DNA of 64,000 bases from Burkholderiales bacterium. GTDB lineage: Bacteria; Pseudomonadota; Gammaproteobacteria; Burkholderiales; SG8-41. Below, piece after piece: positions 48,236 through 57,582 of this stretch (position 1 is its first letter; each line of letters opens with the position of its first letter). The DNA lies in assembly GCA_019749945.1 (NCBI GenBank), contig JAIEPF010000021.1, positions 124,001 to 188,000 on the forward strand, in the 5' to 3' direction. Under the pieces are notes generated by a model. That model saw only the letters and a list, made by a program, of their open reading frames with translations. It ran no database searches and was not told where the DNA came from. The position numbers were made by a program, and so were the translations under genes.

Positions 48236-49474
48236 ATGCCCGTCAACCTGATTCCGCCGGATCCGCGGGCCCTGCTGCCGGTCGCCGGCGTGGAACTGGG
48301 CATCACACAGGCGGGTATCCGCAAGGCGGGCCGCAAGGATCTGCTGCTGATCAAACTCGATGCCGGTGCGCGGGTCGCCGGCGTGTTCACCCAGAACCGT
48401 TTTTGCGCGGCCCCGGTGGTGGTGTGCCGGCAGCATCTGTCGATGCTTGATCCGGGACAGGGGATACGTGCGCTGGTGATCAATACCGGCGTGGCGAACG
48501 CCGGCACCGGCAAGGAAGGCCTTGCGCGGGCGCGGCAGACCTGCGTTGAAGCCGCACAGTTGCTTGGCTGCAAAAGTTCGCAGATATTGCCCTTTTCCAC
48601 CGGCGTCATCATGGAGCCGCTGCCGGTGGAGCGCATCACCGCCGGCCTGCCGCAATGTATCGCCGCGCTGAAAGCCGATGTCTGGGCCGATGCGGCGCAG
48701 GCAATCATGACCACGGACACCATTCCCAAGGCCGTGTCGCGGCAGTTCAAGACCGGATCAACCACCATCACCGTGACCGGCATCGCCAAGGGCGCCGGCA
48801 TGATTCACCCCAACATGGCGACGATGCTCGGCTTCATCGCCTGCGACGCGGCGGTGAGCCAGCCGCTGGTCAAGGCTGCGGTGGCTTATGCCGCACAGCG
48901 CTCGTTCAACTGCATTACCGTCGATGGCGACACCTCGACCAACGACAGTTTCATGCTGATCGCGACCGGCAAGGCGGCGATGGTCGAGATTACTGATGCA
49001 AAAAGCGCCGAGTATCTGGCGTTCCGCGATGCGGTGACGGCCGTGGCCACCACGCTGGCGCAGGCCATCATCCGCGACGGCGAAGGCGCCACCAAATTCA
49101 TTACCGTGAAAGTCGAGTCCGGCCGCAGCGAAGAGGAATGCCGCAAGGTCGCGCTGGCGATCGCGCATTCACCGCTGATCAAGACCGCGTTTTTTGCCTC
49201 CGACCCGAATCTCGGCCGCATCCTCGCCGCCATCGGTTATGCGGGCATCACCGACCTTGAGGTCGACGGCATCGAACTCTATCTCGACGATGTGCTGGTG
49301 GCGGAACACGGCGGACGCAGTGCGACGTACCAGGAAGCCGACGGACAGCGCGTGATGAAGCAGGCGGAAATCACCGTGCGCGTTGTGCTCAACCGCGGCA
49401 AGGCGGCGGCAGTGGTGTGGACCTGTGACCTGTCGCACGATTACGTCAGCATCAATGCCGACTATAGAAGCTGA
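48236..49474 (+). CDS. argJ: Glutamate N-acetyltransferase / amino-acid acetyltransferase
   Basis: The protein is 412 residues from the ATG at 48236, 5 bp after secA. The self-cleavage motif is in [16 protein letters not shown], where the Thr of ATML becomes the nucleophile of the beta chain. [15 protein letters not shown] and the C-terminal tail are typical. It recycles acetyl from N-acetylornithine to glutamate and may also use acetyl-CoA. The secA-argJ order recurs in betaproteobacteria. Confidence 0.96.
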   Translation: MPVNLIPPDPRALLPVAGVELGITQAGIRKAGRKDLLLIKLDAGARVAGVFTQNRFCAAPVVVCRQHLSMLDPGQGIRALVINTGVANAGTGKEGLARARQTCVEAAQLLGCKSSQILPFSTGVIMEPLPVERITAGLPQCIAALKADVWADAAQAIMTTDTIPKAVSRQFKTGSTTITVTGIAKGAGMIHPNMATMLGFIACDAAVSQPLVKAAVAYAAQRSFNCITVDGDTSTNDSFMLIATGKAAMVEITDAKSAEYLAFRDAVTAVATTLAQAIIRDGEGATKFITVKVESGRSEEECRKVALAIAHSPLIKTAFFASDPNLGRILAAIGYAGITDLEVDGIELYLDDVLVAEHGGRSATYQEADGQRVMKQAEITVRVVLNRGKAAAVVWTCDLSHDYVSINADYRS

Positions 49475-49479
49475 AGCGC

Positions 49480-49511
49480 GGAATTAATATTATTAATATA
49501 ATCAAATACTT
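49480..49511. repeat. AT-rich tract before the DUF815 gene, family member 6, with -10 hexamer
   Basis: The tract contains AATTAATATTATTAATATAATCAAATA, and within it a perfect TATAAT at 49497-49502. The start codon of the next gene is only 10 bp further and no Shine-Dalgarno is present, so a near-leaderless transcript is possible. No -35 was found at the right distance. Confidence 0.45.
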
Positions 49512-50414
49512 ATGAAGAAGCCGCCGGCTGCGGTGCCCGCAGCGCAGATGACTGATCTGATCGCGCGCGCGGAAACGCTGCTGGCGCGACTCGAACAATG
49601 GCTGCCGGCCGCGCCGGCCGCCATCGACTGGAAGGCGTCAATTGCATTCCGCTGGCGCAAAAAAACCGCGCAGGGTGTGCTGGAACCGATCCACCAGGTG
49701 CACCGCATCGACCTGCGCGATCTGCAGGGCATCGACGAGCAGAAGGCGCTGGTCGAGCGCAACACCCGCCAGTTTGTCGAAGGCGTGCCGGCGAACAACG
49801 TACTGCTGACTGGCGCGCGTGGCACCGGCAAATCGTCGCTGATCAAGGCGCTGCTGAACAAATACGCTGCGCGCGGCCTGCGCCTGATCGAAGTCGAGAA
49901 ACGCGATCTGACCGACCTGCCGGACATCGTCGAACTGATTCATGCCCGGCCCGAGCGTTACATCCTGTATTGCGATGACCTGTCGTTCGAAGCCGACGAG
50001 CCGGGCTACAAGGCGCTGAAGGTGGTGCTCGACGGCTCGGTCGCCGCAGCGTCCGAGAACTGCCTGATTTACGCGACCTCCAACCGTCGCCACCTGATGC
50101 CGGAGTTCATGCACGAGAACCTCGAGTACCAGCATGTCGGCGAGGAAATCCACCCCGGTGAAACCAGCGAGGAAAAGGTGTCGCTGTCGGAACGTTTCGG
50201 CCTGTGGGTATCGTTCTATCCCTTCGACCAGGATGAATACCTGCGCATCGTCCGCGTCTGGCTGGAACATTTCAAGGTGCCGGGCGGCAAAAGCGCGGAA
50301 GTCGAACACGCCGCGCTGCAATGGGCGCTGATGCGCGGTTCGCGCAGTGGCCGCGTCGCCTGGCAGTTCGCGCGGGACTGGGCGGGCCGCACCCGCCTGG
50401 CCCGGCACAAATAA
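49512..50414 (+). CDS. DUF815 family AAA ATPase
   Basis: The protein is 300 residues. The Walker A motif is TGARGTGKSSLIKAL at about 102-116 and Walker B is ILYCDDLSFE, followed by a sensor segment CLIYATSNRRHLMPEF. DUF815 proteins are P-loop ATPases with no confirmed role that I know. They sit in this position between argJ and the Nudix gene in several betaproteobacteria. The start ATG lacks a ribosome site. Confidence 0.85.
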   Translation: MKKPPAAVPAAQMTDLIARAETLLARLEQWLPAAPAAIDWKASIAFRWRKKTAQGVLEPIHQVHRIDLRDLQGIDEQKALVERNTRQFVEGVPANNVLLTGARGTGKSSLIKALLNKYAARGLRLIEVEKRDLTDLPDIVELIHARPERYILYCDDLSFEADEPGYKALKVVLDGSVAAASENCLIYATSNRRHLMPEFMHENLEYQHVGEEIHPGETSEEKVSLSERFGLWVSFYPFDQDEYLRIVRVWLEHFKVPGGKSAEVEHAALQWALMRGSRSGRVAWQFARDWAGRTRLARHK

Positions 50415-50430
50415 GCGCAAGCAAGCGGCA

Positions 50431-51381
50431 ATGACCGAGCTGCCGCCGCACTCCCGCATCGCGGTAGTTGCCGCGGTGCTGCAGCAAGCCGATGGCCGTT
50501 TTTTGCTGGCGCAACGCCCCGCGGGCAAAGCCTATGCCGGTTACTGGGAATTTCCCGGCGGCAAGGTCGAAGAAGGCGAAACGCCTGCAGCCGCCCTGTC
50601 GCGCGAATTGCATGAAGAACTCGGCATCGACGTCACCGCCGCCTACCCCTGGCACATCCGCGAGTTTGATTATCCGCATGCGGCGGTGCGGCTGCATTTT
50701 TTTCGCGTCCGCAACTGGCGCGGCACATTGCAAAGCCGCGAAGCCCAGGCTTTTTCCTGGCAGCGTCTGGAAGAGATCAATGTTGCGCCGTTGTTGCCGG
50801 CCAATGGTCCGATACTCAAGGCGCTGGGCATTCCGGAAACCTACGGCATCACCGGTTTCGCGGCGGCCGAATATCCGCTGGCGCTCGGTCTGATCGAAAA
50901 TGCATTGAAACAGGGCCTGCGCCTGATCCAGGTCCGCGGCAAGGACTGGCCGCCGGAATTATTCGCACGTTATACCGGCGATATCGTTATGCGCGCCCAT
51001 GCCTGCGGTGCCCGTGTGCTGGTCAACGCGGACATCGCGCTGGCGCAACGCAGTGGCGCCGACGGCGTACATCTGACCGCTTTGCAATTGCGCGATTTCA
51101 CGCAGCGTCCCGATTGCGCGCTGGTCGGCGCGTCCTGCCACAGCGCGGAGGAGTTGCGCAGGGCGGAAGTGCTGGGTGCCGATTTCGCCGTGCTTGGCCC
51201 GGTGCTGCCGACACCGACGCATCCCGATGCGCTGCCGCTGGGCTGGGCGGGATTGCGGCAGCTGACGATGGATACGCGGATTCCGGTGTTTGCGCTGGGC
51301 GGTTTGCGGCGCGGCGACCGTGAGCAGGCGCTGGTCAGCGGCGCCCACGGCCTGGCCATGGTGCGCGGTGCCTGGATTTAG
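50431..51381 (+). CDS. Nudix hydrolase fused to a thiamine-phosphate-synthase-like domain
   Basis: The protein is 316 residues from the ATG at 50431. The N-terminal MutT-like domain (1-130) has the Nudix box GGKVEEGETPAAALSRELHEELG and probably hydrolyses 8-oxo-dGTP. The C-terminal domain (about 140-316) has the ThiE-like TIM-barrel motifs IQVRGKDW, RVLVNADIALAQRSGADGVHL, FAVLGPVLPTPTH and PVFALGGL. Such fusions are known in proteobacteria. Whether the barrel is catalytic is uncertain, since it resembles the TenI/ThiE branch. Confidence 0.9.
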   Translation: MTELPPHSRIAVVAAVLQQADGRFLLAQRPAGKAYAGYWEFPGGKVEEGETPAAALSRELHEELGIDVTAAYPWHIREFDYPHAAVRLHFFRVRNWRGTLQSREAQAFSWQRLEEINVAPLLPANGPILKALGIPETYGITGFAAAEYPLALGLIENALKQGLRLIQVRGKDWPPELFARYTGDIVMRAHACGARVLVNADIALAQRSGADGVHLTALQLRDFTQRPDCALVGASCHSAEELRRAEVLGADFAVLGPVLPTPTHPDALPLGWAGLRQLTMDTRIPVFALGGLRRGDREQALVSGAHGLAMVRGAWI

Positions 51382-51399
51382 GCGCGATTCTCGGCTGCC

Positions 51400-51597
51400 T
51401 TAGTTCGGTTTTGGCGCGTCGCCCTCGTCAGGCACTTCCAGCTCGTCGGTTTCCACGACCGGGACGCGATAACGTTCCGTGGCCCAGGCGCCAAGATCAA
51501 CCATCTTGCAGCGTTCCGAGCAAAAGGGACGAAAACGGTTTTCCGGATTCCATTCGATGCCCGTGCCGCAAACAGGGCAGGCGACTGTCTTGGCCAT
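51400..51597 (-). CDS. yacG: DNA gyrase inhibitor YacG
   Basis: This 65-residue zinc protein has Cys-x2-Cys (ACPVCG) and Cys-x3-Cys (FCSERC) and the [16 protein letters not shown] segment conserved in YacG, with an acidic tail. In E. coli it binds GyrB and blocks DNA binding. The gene is adjacent to zapD and coaE as in E. coli. Confidence 0.93.
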   Translation of the reverse strand: MAKTVACPVCGTGIEWNPENRFRPFCSERCKMVDLGAWATERYRVPVVETDELEVPDEGDAPKPN

Positions 51598-51600
51598 CGT

Positions 51601-52356
51601 TCAGAGATTGCAGAAGGTCAGTTCGAATTCAACATCGGTGTCCGATGCCTTGGGACGCTGGATGCCTTCCTGCGTGGTGAAGCGGATGTTCAGCGCGTAC
51701 TTGTTGGCGCTGATTTCCGGGATGCAGGCGTAATCACTGGACAGCCGGATGCGCAGCATCTGTGCCAGGCGTCCCGCCATCATCTGCTGGTAGACGCCTT
51801 GCTGCGCCGTCTGCAGGGAGGTTTTGCCGCTTTCGCGCAGCAGGCGCAGCACGATGCTGATCGCGTCGCGGGTCGGCAGAAACGGCGCCAGCCATTGTTG
51901 CAGGTCGTGGCGTCGGGTCTCCGCGCTCTGCTGCAGCCAGTAATGGTAGGAGGGCAGATCGAAGCCGCATACGCCGCCGGGGATCCCGGTGCGCTGCTTG
52001 ATGCTCATCAACCAGTCGTTTTCACGCAGCTCCTGGCCGACCTTGCCCGAGGCCTGAAACAGGCGCGAGGACGCCTGGTCGATCTGCCACAACACATTGT
52101 CCAGCGCTTCTTCGGAAATATCGGGGTTGTCGCGCAGCGCGTCCAGGGTTTGCTTCTGCCGTTCCAGTTCCTGCAGCAGATCCGATTTGAGGTCGGCACG
52201 GCTGGCGACTTCGAGGATTTCGAAAATCAGCAGCAGTGCGGAGTGGTGTTCAGGACCGTCGTTGCGGCCCAGGAAATAATCGGTGCGCTCGAAAAGATGT
52301 TCGAGGCGCAGCAGAGTGCGCACGCGTTCGCTCAGGGGATGCTCGTAGACAATCAC
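51601..52356 (-). CDS. zapD: Cell division protein ZapD
   Basis: This 251-residue alpha-helical FtsZ-bundling factor starts at a GTG (YEHPLSERVRTLLRLEHLFERTDYF) and ends with the beta part VEFELTFCNL. The conserved CGFDLPSYHYWL segment is present. It links FtsZ protofilaments via the FtsZ C-terminus. It lies 3 bp from yacG in the coaE-zapD-yacG block. Confidence 0.93.
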   Translation of the reverse strand: MIVYEHPLSERVRTLLRLEHLFERTDYFLGRNDGPEHHSALLLIFEILEVASRADLKSDLLQELERQKQTLDALRDNPDISEEALDNVLWQIDQASSRLFQASGKVGQELRENDWLMSIKQRTGIPGGVCGFDLPSYHYWLQQSAETRRHDLQQWLAPFLPTRDAISIVLRLLRESGKTSLQTAQQGVYQQMMAGRLAQMLRIRLSSDYACIPEISANKYALNIRFTTQEGIQRPKASDTDVEFELTFCNL

Positions 52357-52456
52357 GTCTGGTGCGCCCGATGTCGATATGATGAAATTGAAATCCGGTT
52401 GCCGGAGTATCGGACAAAACCCAGAAAAAATAAAGGCTTAATGACCCTGCCGCCGC

Positions 52457-53080
52457 TTATTCGCGGGCGCCGCTTGCGGCGCCGGCCGCCAGTTGCAGGT
52501 ACTGCTGGTGCAGCGCTGCGACCTGCCCGCGCAACCGTGCGATGTCGCCGTCATTGTGGATCACATCATCGGCGCCGGCCAGACGTTGCTGGCGCGGCAA
52601 CTGCGCGGCCATGATGGCGCGTACTGCATCAGCGCTCAGGTTGCTGCGCTGCATCGCGCGGCTGATCTGCAGCGACTCATCGCAGTCGATCACCAGCACG
52701 CGCCGGATCAGGTCGCGATAACCGCCGGTTTCTAGCAGCAGGGGCACCACCAGCAGTACATACGGCGCAGAAGATGCTGTGACGCGGCTGCGCGCGAGTT
52801 CGCGGATGCGCGGATGCAGCAGGGTTTCCAGCTGTTTGCGCGCCTCGGGTTTTTCGAACACCAGCCGGCGCATCACGGCGCGATCAAGGCTGCCGTCTGC
52901 GGCCATCGCTGCGGCACCGAAGGCCGCGGTGATCTCCGGCATCGCGCTGCCGCCCGCGGCGGTGATTTCATGGGAGATGTCGTCGGTATCGACCACGCCT
53001 GCGCCCAGTTCAGCGAACAGCGCGGCGGCGCGCGACTTGCCGGAGCCGATGCCGCCGGTGACGCCGACGCAGTACGGCAT
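52457..53080 (-). CDS. coaE: Dephospho-CoA kinase
   Basis: This 207-residue kinase has the P-loop GGIGSGKS at about 9-16 and VDTDDISHEIT at about 34-44. It catalyses the last step of CoA synthesis, phosphorylating the 3'-OH of the ribose. Together with coaX at 6 kb, two CoA pathway genes lie in the window. The gene starts 3 bp after pilD. Confidence 0.95.
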   Translation of the reverse strand: MPYCVGVTGGIGSGKSRAAALFAELGAGVVDTDDISHEITAAGGSAMPEITAAFGAAAMAADGSLDRAVMRRLVFEKPEARKQLETLLHPRIRELARSRVTASSAPYVLLVVPLLLETGGYRDLIRRVLVIDCDESLQISRAMQRSNLSADAVRAIMAAQLPRQQRLAGADDVIHNDGDIARLRGQVAALHQQYLQLAAGAASGARE

Positions 53081-53083
53081 GGC

Positions 53084-53926
53084 TCAGAGCGGGCCGAACC
53101 AGGCCCGGGTCAGGGCGGGGCCGTGCAACAGCGCGATCATGCCGGCGATGGCCAGGTATGGGCCGAAGGGGATCGGCACGCTGCGGCCGCGACCGGCAAA
53201 CACGATCAGGCTGATGCCGATGGCCGCGCCGACCAGCGATGACAACAGGATGGTCAGCGGCAGCATCTGCCAGCCGAGCCAGGCGCCGATGGCGGCGAGC
53301 AGCTTGAAGTCGCCGTAGCCCATGCCTTCCTTGCCGGTGGCCCACTTGAATATCCAGTACACGCCCCACAGCGACAGATAACCCGCCGCGGCCCCGATCA
53401 CGGCGCCGGGCAGCGGCGCGTAGGTGCCGCTGATGTTGAACAGCAGGCCCAGCCACAACAGCGGCAGGGTGATGCTGTCCGGCAGGTAGAAGGTGTCGAG
53501 GTCAATGAATGTCAGTGCGATCATCGCCCAGGTGAACAGCAGCGCTCCAGCCGCGGCCATGCCGAAACCGAAATGCCAGGCGACGTAGGCGGAGAGCGCG
53601 GCGGTCAGTGCCTCCACAGCCGGATAACGCGGGGAAATGGGCGCGCCGCAGCCGGCACACCTGCCGCGCAACACCAGCCAGCTCAGCAGCGGGATGTTCT
53701 CGAACGCGGCAATCGGACGTTTGCACGCAGGGCAGGCCGAACGCGGCACGACCAGATTGTAAGGGGCTGCGGCGGGGGGTGCCTGACCTGAGAGTTCGGC
53801 GCATTCCGCCTGCCACTGCCGCTCCATCATTTTCGGCAGGCGATAGATGACCACATTTAGGAAGCTGCCGACGCATACCCCCAGCAGGGCTGCGCCAAGG
53901 GCAAAAATCAGGGGATTTGACAGCAT
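53084..53926 (-). CDS. pilD: Type IV prepilin peptidase / N-methyltransferase
   Basis: The protein is 280 residues from the ATG at 53926. A TTG at 53935 is possible. It is polytopic with about seven helices. Two Cys-x2-Cys pairs (Cys65/68 and Cys90/93) form the N-terminal zinc site, and the catalytic aspartates are in IDLDTFYLPD and GYGDFKL. It cleaves and N-methylates type IV pilins and type II secretion pseudopilins. Confidence 0.95.
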   Translation of the reverse strand: MLSNPLIFALGAALLGVCVGSFLNVVIYRLPKMMERQWQAECAELSGQAPPAAAPYNLVVPRSACPACKRPIAAFENIPLLSWLVLRGRCAGCGAPISPRYPAVEALTAALSAYVAWHFGFGMAAAGALLFTWAMIALTFIDLDTFYLPDSITLPLLWLGLLFNISGTYAPLPGAVIGAAAGYLSLWGVYWIFKWATGKEGMGYGDFKLLAAIGAWLGWQMLPLTILLSSLVGAAIGISLIVFAGRGRSVPIPFGPYLAIAGMIALLHGPALTRAWFGPL

Positions 53927-54018
53927 GATCAGCAATCAGCAGAACGGACGGCATCAGTACCGCAACCGCGCCCGGCTGCGCAAACCGTGCGCGGCACCGG
54001 GCAGCGTGCAGGAGGGGG

Positions 54019-55257
54019 CTATACCGCGGATCCGAGCTTGAAGATCGGCAGATACATGGCGATCACCATGCCGCCGATCAGCGTACCCAGTACCACCATG
54101 ATCATCGGTTCCATCAGGCTGGCCAGCGCTTCCACGGTGTCATCGACTTCCTGCTCGAAGAAGTCGGCGACCTTGCCGAGCATTGCGTCCAGCGAACCGG
54201 CTTCCTCGCCGATCATCACCATCTGGATCACCATGCTCGGGAAGACCTCGGTGCCCTGCATCGATGAGGTGAGACTGGAGCCGGTGGAGACCTCGGACTG
54301 GATTTTTTTGGTGGCGACATAGTAGACATAGTTGCCGGAGGCGCCCGCGACGGAGCCCAGTGCATCGACCAGCGGAACGCCGGCGGCAAACATCGTCGAC
54401 AGCGTACGCGTCCAGCGCGCGATCGACGATTTGCGGATCAGGTCGCCGAAAATCGGGATCTTCAGCGTCAGGCGATCCATGAACATCTGCATTTTCTCCG
54501 AGCGTTTCCAGGTCCAGAAGAATGCCCAGATTGCAGCGCCGCTGCCGCCGAACAGGATGAACCAGTTGGCGACGACGAAGTCGGACATGGCCATCACGAT
54601 CAATGTCGGCGTCGGCAGGTCGGCGCCGAAACTCTTGAACACTTCCTTGAAAGCCGGAATCACAAAAATCATGATGATCGCGGTGATCACCACGGCGACC
54701 ACGATGATGGCGATCGGATAGAACAGCGCCGACTTGATCTTGGCCTTGATGGCGAGGATTTTTTCCTTGTAGGTGGCGAGCCGGTCGAGCAGGCTTTCCA
54801 GGATACCGGCGGCTTCGCCGGCACCAACCAGATTGCAGAACAGCGCATCAAAGTGCAGCGGGTGTTTTTCGAATGCCTGTTTCAGGCTCATGCCGGTTTC
54901 GACGTCGGATTTGATCGTCATCAGCAGGCGCGCGACCGCCGGGTTGCTGTGGCCCTTGCCGACGATGTCGAAGGCCTGCAGCAGCGGCACGCCGGATTTC
55001 ATCATCGTTGCGAGCTGGCGGGTGAACAGCGTGATGTCCTTTTCGGAGACCGAGCCGCCGCGGCCCAAGCGCTGTTTTTTGACCTCAACGATCTTGATGC
55101 CCTGCCGCCGCAGCGTGGCGTTGACCTGCGCCTCGCCGCTGGCCTGCATCTCGCCGCGCACCGTTTTTCCCGCGCGGTCCTGACCGACCCAGCGAAAGGT
55201 GTATTCAGCAATTTCTGTTTTTTCTGATTTGCGTGCGGCAGCGGCTGCGGTTGCCAT
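54019..55257 (-). CDS. pilC: Type IV pilus assembly platform protein PilC
   Basis: The protein is 412 residues with two T2SSF domains and three to four transmembrane helices. Motifs include FTRQLATMMKSGVPLLQAF and GEEAGSLDAMLGKVADFFEQEVD. It couples the PilB/PilT motors to pilin insertion. A good ribosome site (GGAGGTCAGCC) precedes the ATG. The usual upstream pilB is absent. The next gene is a CorC-like transporter, so the cluster has been broken or pilB lies elsewhere. Confidence 0.95.
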   Translation of the reverse strand: MATAAAAARKSEKTEIAEYTFRWVGQDRAGKTVRGEMQASGEAQVNATLRRQGIKIVEVKKQRLGRGGSVSEKDITLFTRQLATMMKSGVPLLQAFDIVGKGHSNPAVARLLMTIKSDVETGMSLKQAFEKHPLHFDALFCNLVGAGEAAGILESLLDRLATYKEKILAIKAKIKSALFYPIAIIVVAVVITAIIMIFVIPAFKEVFKSFGADLPTPTLIVMAMSDFVVANWFILFGGSGAAIWAFFWTWKRSEKMQMFMDRLTLKIPIFGDLIRKSSIARWTRTLSTMFAAGVPLVDALGSVAGASGNYVYYVATKKIQSEVSTGSSLTSSMQGTEVFPSMVIQMVMIGEEAGSLDAMLGKVADFFEQEVDDTVEALASLMEPMIMVVLGTLIGGMVIAMYLPIFKLGSAV

Positions 55258-55360
55258 GGCTGACCTCCAAAATACTTCGATGAACCAATAGCTTACGATC
55301 GGTTATTGCCGGAATGATGCCTTTCCTGCGCGGCGTTGTAAAGGTTAAACCGCACAGCGC

Positions 55361-56656
55361 TTATGGCCGTGTCGGCGCGTATACCCGCACGCTTTTGATG
55401 ACCCGATCCTGGGTCTGGACGATCTCCAGCGGGTGTCCGGCGATGCGCACACTGGTATTGGGCTCCGGAATGTCCTGCAGGTGCTCCAGGATCAGCCCGT
55501 TCAGGGTTTTCGGACCGTCCAGCGGGAAGCTGAAGCCGAGTTTGCGGTTCAATTCGCGCAACAGCGTGCTGCCCTCGATGACATAACTGCCGTCAGGCTG
55601 CCGGTGCAGGCCGCGGGCCATCAGCGGCGACTGGGTGGTGAACTCGCCGATGATTTCCTCGAGAATATCGTCGAGGCTGACCAATCCCATGATTTCGCCG
55701 TACTCGTCCACCACCAGGCTGACGCGATCCTCGTGTTCCTGGAAATTCTGGATCTGCGCGAGCAACGGGGTTGCGGAAGGCACAAAGTAGGGCTCGCGGA
55801 TCATCTCACGCAGGCTGGCATGCGTCAGTTCTTCGCGCTGGATCAGCGTCAGCGCGTGGCGCACCCGCAGCGTGCCGATCACATTGTCCAGCTGATCCTG
55901 GTACACCACCAGGCGGCGGTGATGCGCCGTCGAGATCTGTTGCGCCAGTTCCTCCAGCGGCAGGTCGAGATTCAGACTTTCGATCTGGTTGCGCGGCACC
56001 ATCACGTCATCGACGGTGATCGCGCCGAGTTCGAGCAGGTTGAGCAGCACCGTGGCGTGTTTTTTCGGCAGTACATTGGAGGACTCGAGCACGATGGTGC
56101 GGATTTCATCGATCGACAGCGGCTGCGGACCGGATTCCTGGGGTTGCAGGCGCAGCAGGCGCAGCGCAAGGCCGAGGACTGCGTCGGTGGAAATCGTCAG
56201 CAGATGAACGAAGGGTGCGGTGATGAAGGCCAGCCCGCGCATCGGCCAAGACACATAACGTGAAATGTTTTCAGCACTGTGCTGGCCGAGGCGTTTGGGC
56301 ACGATTTCGCCGATGACAATGGAGACATAAGTCACGCCGACCACCACGATCGCGGTGGCCACAATGTTGCTCGGCTTCTGCTCGATGCCCTGCGTCTGCA
56401 GCCATACCGCGAACGGTTCGGCGAGGATGGCTTCGCCGACGATGCCGTTCAGCAGGCCGATGGAGGTGATGCCGATCTGCACCGTCGACAGAAAGCGTGT
56501 CGGCTCCGCGCTGAGTTTGACTGCGGCTGCGGCGAGTTTGTCGCCGCGTTGAGCGAGGGTGGCCAGTTTCGACTGGCGCGCGGTCAGCAGTGCGACTTCG
56601 GACATCGCAAAAGCGCCGTTGAGCAGGATCAGGCAGGCGAGTATCAGCACTTCCAT
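55361..56656 (-). CDS. HlyC/CorC family transporter (CNNM/DUF21-CBS)
   Basis: The protein is 431 residues with an N-terminal DUF21 membrane domain (about 1-190, four hydrophobic segments), a CBS pair (VMVPRNQIESLNLDL to about 335) and a C-terminal CorC_HlyC domain (LVVDEYGEIMGLVSLDDILEEIIGEF). Members are implicated in magnesium and cobalt efflux. The exact ion is inferred. It lies between pilC and a CcsA-like gene on the same strand. Confidence 0.9.
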   Translation of the reverse strand: MEVLILACLILLNGAFAMSEVALLTARQSKLATLAQRGDKLAAAAVKLSAEPTRFLSTVQIGITSIGLLNGIVGEAILAEPFAVWLQTQGIEQKPSNIVATAIVVVGVTYVSIVIGEIVPKRLGQHSAENISRYVSWPMRGLAFITAPFVHLLTISTDAVLGLALRLLRLQPQESGPQPLSIDEIRTIVLESSNVLPKKHATVLLNLLELGAITVDDVMVPRNQIESLNLDLPLEELAQQISTAHHRRLVVYQDQLDNVIGTLRVRHALTLIQREELTHASLREMIREPYFVPSATPLLAQIQNFQEHEDRVSLVVDEYGEIMGLVSLDDILEEIIGEFTTQSPLMARGLHRQPDGSYVIEGSTLLRELNRKLGFSFPLDGPKTLNGLILEHLQDIPEPNTSVRIAGHPLEIVQTQDRVIKSVRVYAPTRP

Positions 56657-56714
56657 GAGAGCACCTCAAAAAATCGACAGCGGCTGTTTTCCGCCGCAAA
56701 ACAACGAAAAGCGG

Positions 56715-57542
56715 TCAGCCCCGGCCGAGCAGCACTTCGACGACGAATTTGCTGCCGAGGTAGGCCAGCACCAGCATCAGGAAGCCGGTGAGCGTCCAGC
56801 GCACGGCGACACGCCCGCGCCAGCCGTGGAAATGCCGGCCGAACAGCAGCGCGCCGAACACAATCCACGACACGATGCCGAAAACGGTCTTGTGATTGAG
56901 GCGGGCCGCCTTGCCGAACAGTTCTTCCGAAAACACCACGCCGCTGGCCAGCGTCAGCGACAGCATGATGAAACCCGCCCAGATGATGCGGAACAGCAGG
57001 GTCTCCATGGTCAGCAGCGGCGGCAGTTTTTGCAGTCCGGCGGGCAGCGCGCCGCGGTGCAGACGGCGTTCAAGCATGGCCATCAGCAGCACATGCAGCG
57101 AGGCGATGGTGAACAGGCTGTAGGCGAGCATTGAAATCAGCACATGCAGTTTGAACGCCAGCAATTCGGTATTCGGCAGCGGTCGCGCCGCCGGGAACAG
57201 CGCCGGCAGGAATGCCGCCACGGCCGCCACCGGCATGATCAGTGCCTGCAGACCTTCAAGGCGGTAGAACAGGCTGCCCAGCCAGTAGATCAGCACGGTC
57301 AGCCAGAGGATCGCCGAAATGGCGTCGCCGACGCCGATGCGCAGGGCATTGCCCGCGAGCATGGTGCCGAACAATACGGCGGCATGTACGCCGAGCGCGG
57401 TCAGCACTCCCGCGCGTTCAATGGTGAGAGGCGGGGCCGCGACCGGCGCGGCCGCAGCGACAGACCAGTGCAGCCGCCAGAAGTAGACCGTCATCGCCGC
57501 ATACAGAAGCGCGCTGATCAGATACGGTAAAATGCCCTGCAT
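56715..57542 (-). CDS. Cytochrome c assembly (CcsA/YpjD-like) membrane protein
   Basis: The protein is 275 residues from the ATG at 57542 (MQGILPYLISALLYAAMTVYFWRL). Longer frames run into the antisense of ffh. There are about eight transmembrane helices, with histidines in KLHVLISMLAY, RLNHKTVFGIVSW and FGRHFHGWRG that may handle haem. E. coli YpjD is encoded divergently beside ffh exactly as here. A haem-delivery role is inferred. Confidence 0.88.
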   Translation of the reverse strand: MQGILPYLISALLYAAMTVYFWRLHWSVAAAAPVAAPPLTIERAGVLTALGVHAAVLFGTMLAGNALRIGVGDAISAILWLTVLIYWLGSLFYRLEGLQALIMPVAAVAAFLPALFPAARPLPNTELLAFKLHVLISMLAYSLFTIASLHVLLMAMLERRLHRGALPAGLQKLPPLLTMETLLFRIIWAGFIMLSLTLASGVVFSEELFGKAARLNHKTVFGIVSWIVFGALLFGRHFHGWRGRVAVRWTLTGFLMLVLAYLGSKFVVEVLLGRG

Positions 57543-57582
57543 AGTCTTCAAGTTTACCCGAACGCACCCACCACCACATTCC

